Source: Chrysoperla carnea (taxonomy: Eukaryota > Arthropoda > Insecta > Neuroptera > Chrysopidae). From it: a stretch of DNA of 64,000 bases. Shown piece by piece: positions 59,189-64,000 of the stretch (its first letter is position 1; each line of letters begins with the position of its first letter). Under the pieces are notes generated by a model, which saw only the letters and a program-made list of their open reading frames with translations, ran no database searches and was not told the DNA's origin. The translations under genes and the position numbers were made by a program. The stretch is from positions 73,634,181 to 73,698,180 of the forward strand of contig NC_058340.1 in NCBI RefSeq assembly GCF_905475395.1, written 5' to 3'.

Positions 59189-59654
59189 CTAGCGGCCCCG
59201 ACGGACGTTGTCCCGTAAAAACGTAACTCCAATTCATGAATACCTATACTACGTTTAGCCTGTCCGCTAAACCCATCCCGCTAAACCCCAATTTAACTCC
59301 TATTTATTGGAGTGGCCTGACCTTCGACCTTTGGCCTGACCTTTGATAGTAGAGCTCGCTGCGCTCGCATATGGCTCTAATAAATGCCTATTGACAATAC
59401 CTGAATACTATTAAAAATACATAGTACACATAGTATACATAATGTGATATGATTTATATGCGCTCCCACCATTTAATGAAATTTCATTTTTTTGGTACGG
59501 AGCCCTCAAAAATAGTTGTACTGGACCAAATTGTAAATCTAAACCATCCTCGAATCCCCTTGAACTCACACAAAAAATTTCATCAAAATCGGTCCAGCCG
59601 TCTAGGAGGAGTTCAGTCACGTACACACGCACACAAGAAATATATATATTAAGA
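59189..59654 (-). mobile_element. Non-autonomous Helitron, 466 bp
   Basis: On the minus strand it starts TCTTAATATATATA after A, continues through AACTCCTCCTAGACGGCTGG and ACCGATTTTGATGAAATTTT, and ends with a GGAC-AAC-GTCC hairpin and CTAG followed by T. The body wording is common in non-autonomous Helitrons of many insects. It shares terminal structure, but not the body, with the element at 22,811-23,618. Confidence 0.75.
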
Positions 59655-59769
59655 TTACTCATTTTACTTTATTTTCAGAATGTAAACGATATTTTTTTTG
59701 GCTTGTTTTGGAAACTTGGTTTGGCAAATTCTATTTAAACTTTGGTCAACGAATATAGAAGAGTAAAAA

Positions 59770-59889
59770 ATGCATGTTGCTTTGGGAAAATTGAGTGTGG
59801 CTAGCGTAAGAACAATGGGGATAAGTCGGTCGTGTGCATTGCGTCTGTACAGCAAAACCAATCTCAGTAGTCAGCAACTTTATACCATG
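59770..59889 (+). CDS. Candidate first exon with mitochondrial-type N-terminus
   Basis: Forty codons from ATG to a donor (ATG/GTGAGG). The peptide (MHVALGKLSVASVRTMGISR, then SCALRLYSKT...) has five Arg/Lys and no Asp or Glu, with many Ser, Leu and Ala, as in mitochondrial presequences. G+C is well above the surroundings. A phase-0 acceptor and a second GC-rich segment follow at 60,182. It is not recognised as a known protein, and a transposon-derived island is the main alternative. Confidence 0.35.
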
Positions 59890-60181
59890 GTGAGGTTAAA
59901 TACATCAATTTTTTTGAATCGCGCACTACACCTGATAGAGTATTTGTTGACTTTTTAAGAATAGCGTAAGTGATATTTACCAAATTTGATATATCAGGGT
60001 GTTCTATTTTGGAGGTTCCCATAGTTGAATTTGAAACAATCTTTTGTTTGATGACCGATTTGACAGAAGGCAGTATCTTTATGTTTAGTTTGATTTGGCA
60101 TTTTGTAATAATTACAGCATTAAACTATTTTTACAATAATTATCTTTCATTGGTATTAATAGTATATTAACACGTCTAGAG

Positions 60182-60277
60182 AGCAAAAGTAAAGAAAAGC
60201 CGAGGGTGACAAATATGAGATCTGAGACATTCTTTACTTTTCCCAGCGAGACGAATGTAGACACTTTTCGCCTGAAG
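60182..60277 (+). CDS. Candidate second exon, phase 0 to phase 0
   Basis: Ninety-six nt between GTCTAGAG and GTGAGAAA, open for 32 codons (SKSKEKPRVTNMRSETFFTF, then PSETNVDTFRLK), in frame with the exon at 59,770. It is also GC-rich against its flanks. The acceptor lacks a strong polypyrimidine tract. The minus strand is open too, so direction is uncertain. Confidence 0.3.
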
Positions 60278-61315
60278 GTGAGAAATTATATTTTTTTTGC
60301 GTTTATTTTAATTTAAAGTTGTAAACTTCTTATAAAACATCCTTTACAAACATAAGAAGTTCAGCGTTCCAAAAACAAGGTTTTTTTCTTATACTTAGGT
60401 GAAAATTAGCTAAAATTGTAAACTTTTATTGCGTCATAAAACGTTCATAGATTATTTTAATTCCTAATAGACAATTTAATTTTCATATGAATGGTAAATT
60501 TTAATTGAAATAATAATTACTAGACCGGATCAATGTTTGAGAGAAAACCCTTAGATCAAAACGAGTATCCTCTAATGAATTAGAAGTTAATTTGAAAATT
60601 CACAATGTCCACTATTGTTTAAATAACCATTCACTATCGACTAAACAATATTGTAAAGCTCATTTCACATCAAACGTTGTAAAGCTTTATAGAGGTTGAT
60701 TCAAAATGAAAAATTATTAATTTCATGAATACTTTAAATCTTTCAATGATTTTCAGTTACAACCGCGAAATAATTTCTCTTGCTTGTGAGTGATAGCAAT
60801 GTTAATGTGATTTAAGTATAAAAAGTTGTCTATAAAGAACAAGGTTTAGAAATCAATTTTGCGTTTATTCGTACAAAAAACGGCTTTTAATTTCGTCATT
60901 ATACATTAGAAATAAACTTCTAGATTGATTTTGTCGTATTTAAAGATGTAGTGTATTTACACTAAAAAGAAAATAAAAAACAAAAATATGTTCTCAGATT
61001 AAGAAGAGAATACGTAAACAGAACAACAAAGGAAAACGAAAACAGAAATATCGTGTTACAATTGATTTGATTATAACTTTCTTTCTGTTTTTTTTCTTCT
61101 CGTTTTTATATTGTGCCCGTTCTTAGTGTGTGCGTGTATTTTGTATTTCAATCAATTTAAGTATCGACTACACGGTGATTTATTTTATTAAACGATTTTA
61201 ATGTTTTGAAGTATTTGTTAAAATAAGTTTTAAGGCTTCATAGTCATTTATTGAAATTTATTTTTTGAAAATTAACTTATGATTTTATGTCATTTTATTT
61301 CTGTTTCATTTTCAG

Positions 61316-61332
61316 CAGAAAATCAATCTGAG
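61316..61332 (+). other. Candidate 17-nt microexon with tandem acceptor
   Basis: A very strong tract (TTTATTTCTGTTTCATTTTCAG) is followed by a second CAG (NAGNAG), giving 17 or 14 nt before a GTATGC donor. It could follow the exon at 60,182, but no downstream exon is identified. Confidence 0.25.
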
Positions 61333-61493
61333 GTATGCTTTTTCTTAGAAGCTACTACTTCAATCGCCAAATGAATCAATTTTTTAATTCTTTAGGGTCA
61401 AAATTACTCTGTAAACTAAGTTTTATCAAATTTTTGTCAACAAAATTTTTCGATTTTCTCGATTTACTTTGTTTTCGATTTCAATAAGAGCTG

Positions 61494-61745
61494 TTATAAG
61501 TCTGGTATCGTGGGTGTCTTCTTAAAAACAATGAAATAAAGCTTGGAATCAAATGTAGCTGGAATAACTAAAATAGTACATGATTTCCATGGAAACGTGA
61601 TATACGAAAATGTTATTGGTGCTTTTGAAATAACCTTGAAATAACAAAGCAGTTCACTATGGACAGATGAGGTGGACAATCAAGACAACATTACAGTGTG
61701 AAGAGTTGTTAAATTACTATAAAATTTGTCTTCATTGCTTGTAAA
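61494..61745 (-). other. Remnant related to 3,395-3,807
   Basis: Minus-strand wording aligns with that of the 3.6-3.8 kb segment (GTTATTTCAAAAGC, CCATGGAAATCATGTACTAT, TTAGTTATTCCAGCTAC). A 61-residue frame exists but is broken relative to its partner. Family unknown. Confidence 0.25.
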
Positions 61746-61759
61746 TATGCAATACCAAT

Positions 61760-64000
61760 ATTAGTCATGCACATAAAGTTGCCTATAAACAGAAATATTT
61801 ACACATTTATTATGCAGACATATTTTTTATATTTTAAATATTTTTTTCGATTGACAGTTCAAAACCTTTATGAGTGATATAAAATCAGTCACCGTGTTTG
61901 TGTATATATTCTACGTAGATACTATTTATCATATTTTTCAATAAAGAAATAAAATTGGGAAAATATAAAATAATTTTTTTTCCTTTTAGAAATAGTATAA
62001 TAATATTTATCAATAATAAATCATTATTATTCATGTAAATTTAGGGAAATACAACATAATAAACAAAACCAATGTTATCAAACAACAAGAAAAACTGAAC
62101 AAGAAAATCTGGTGCAATGAACGTCTCCTTAACCTCTATATACAAATAAGTACAACGTACATTTTATTAACTGTCGTGGTCAGGTATGTATTTTGGACTA
62201 AATGTCCTCTATGAATGTTCCTTGAAGTCCTATAAACACGTCAAAAAGTTCAATGAAAATCGGTTTTATTTCCCAACTTTTCCACTATCGAAACTTTTTT
62301 TCGAGTTATCCACTGTTTTATAAGGGTTAGCAGCATTATTTATTTCGTGATTACTTCCAATAGTTAATTTCATTTCTTCTCGAATGAGACAATAGTTCTT
62401 TTCGGAATTTGGGTTTAGTCTAACATTTATTCGATTTTAACCCTAAAATGTCAGCTTATTTGTTAAACAAATTATTTACAAAGTTTAAGGGTTCCAAGTG
62501 TAAGTACATACGGGAAAAACAGGGAGGAAATGCGATGATAAACTTTTAAAAAAAAAATGCACAATGAGAAAGAAAATATATAACACAAACCAACAAACTT
62601 TTAATAAAAAGATTTTTCTCAAACACTAGAATAAAATTGTTTTTCTCACACAAGAAGAACAAATCATTTCATAAACTTACTAAGCTGCTTGACGGTTGTG
62701 TGTCGGTTGACGGTTGTATATGATGGTCGTCATACGATCGTTTCTCTTAAAAAAGTTCTCATCTCTCCTCTAACTGTTCTATGTTTGTTTTCTGGTTTTT
62801 ATTCGATGTCGAGTCGTATGGTTCATACTTTTCTTTCATATTGTATGTATGTTATTCATGCGAAAATGTAGTAAAAATTATATTATATTATTAAGTTCTT
62901 TGCCATTTTTATTGTACTAAAAAAGTATTATTCTGCATAAATTTAATACCGTGTGCTCTATTGGAAACACATTGATCGAAATAATTCATGAGCTCGGACT
63001 TCTATTAGTCGGGATCGGGTCCTAAAATTAATATAAACCCGTTAGTAAATTTGTCGATCAGAATCCAATATTCTTGAAATACGTTTTAAAAACGTTAAAT
63101 TTGATCACAAATTTGAAAAGTGTGAACCAATAAAGCAAAATTCAATTTTTTGAATGAAGTTTTTTTGCAACTCACTAATTTTCATTCTTGATGTTAGTTG
63201 TTCTAAATAACGGGACCAGTATGCTTAAAAACTGTTAAAGGTAGAAAATACTAACCCAAGAATAGAATTACAAACTAGATTTTACAACTAAATTTTTTTG
63301 ATTTTATTTAGTTCCAAAAATCGATTTTTTTGATAACACACCCAAATTTTATCCAGTCTGAATGAATGGTTGATTTTCAGGTTTCCTTTGACTTATTTAT
63401 TCGAATTACAGTAAACGAAAACTTATTGCGAGATGCTCCGGTGTTTTGGGTTCACCAGTGTAGAGGTGTTCGAGTTTTCCTTATTGATATTATCGTCCTT
63501 GGACCTAGATAGTAGCCTCTTAGTCTTACCTCTAGTTTTCGAACTTTTGAACTAGCATTGCTGCCTGAGCTTTTTGATTTAATCTCAATCATGTCAAATT
63601 TTCAGATACACTTCGTGTAGAGTACTTTTTTGGCTAGAATGAGGAATTAAATTAAAACTCATTTGTTATAAATATAAAATGTTACCCAAGAAACAAACTT
63701 TAACATACCATAATACGTTTAATTTAAATTTTTATTTCCAAAATTATGTGTTAAAAAACTTTTTGACTCCTTCTGTGTTAAATCAATAAATTTTTCAACT
63801 ATTATGTTAAAATATTTTAATAAAAAAACGATGGAAAATCATTGTGTGACGATAAAAAATTATTAATATTTTTATGATATGCAGTTACTAGCCTGGTCTG
63901 TGTGTGAAGCTTGCTAGGCTAGCGTAGCAGATGTGCTTTAAACGCTTGTGAGCTTGTATGTGTGTATGCGAATGTTTGTTTTACACGATTCATACTGCTT
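61760..64000. other. Gene-free end of window
   Basis: No supported gene. An eroded minus-oriented TGACGTCA-family copy is recognisable at about 63,000-63,370 (GATCACAAATTTGAAAAGTG; AATCGATTTTTTTGATAACA). An exon-like open segment at 63,381-63,512 has a good acceptor but no supporting context. Confidence 0.5.

Noticed and set aside
63381-63512. Terminal exon with acceptor TTGATTTTCAG and 43 open codons
   Set aside because: A single open segment of this length is within chance, and no upstream donor of matching phase can be tied to it.

Overview
The window looks like nuclear DNA of an insect. It is strongly AT-rich, has spliced genes with GT-AG introns, and carries typical insect cuticle-protein genes and many arthropod-type mobile elements (Helitrons, tRNA-derived SINEs, pogo/Tigger-like MITEs, a Ty3-type gag remnant). 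I cannot name the species from sequence alone. Only four protein-coding genes are well supported, all between about 21 and 39 kb; most of the rest is repeat-rich intergenic or intronic DNA.

Genes. Two neighbouring plus-strand genes (21,215-25,792 and 26,527-27,919) start with nearly the same signal peptide (MKLSV...) and encode cysteine-free, Gly/Ser/Asn/Tyr-rich secreted proteins built from internal repeats. They are probably tandem paralogues for a structural (silk-, glue-, coat- or cuticle-like) material. The first has 12 coding exons, all separated by phase-1 introns, so it is built of interchangeable cassettes. Downstream, two minus-strand genes (30,887-32,199 and 37,385-38,644) encode cuticular proteins with the repeated GHNGVPLDTPEV..AKAAHFAAHA motif. 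Each has a 12-nt first coding exon encoding four residues and a phase-0 intron inside the signal peptide. Both proteins carry a GHYRRRR site; the first looks like a polyprotein with two His-rich peptides of 46-47 residues between basic sites.

Repeats. A satellite-like family with a monomer of about 290-315 bp (about 1.8, 5.9-6.4, 35.3-35.8, 39.2-39.9, 40.7-41.6, 43.3-44.2 and 63 kb) repeatedly carries a perfect TGACGTCA palindrome. A second family of about 270-300 bp lies at 14.2, 15.3-15.8 and 42.2-42.8 kb. A third family lies at 13.6, 30.0, 45.4-45.9 and, inverted, 53.5-54.05 kb. A foldback element is at 11.7-12.05 kb, SINEs at 20.0 and 46.6 kb, and pogo-like MITEs at 55.0-55.4 and 56.4-56.8 kb.

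Most notable. Intron 6 of the first silk-like gene holds an 808-bp non-autonomous Helitron. It contains a 52-bp minisatellite whose units are almost wholly contiguous heat-shock-factor sites (nGAAn/nTTCn pentamers), followed by four same-orientation copies of GCGCCATCTA, a CTCF-like core. Other leads are a tandem pair of 56-nt cassette-exon candidates near 34.3-34.5 kb, and GC-rich exon-like islands at 59.77 and 60.18 kb, the first of which resembles a mitochondrial targeting sequence.
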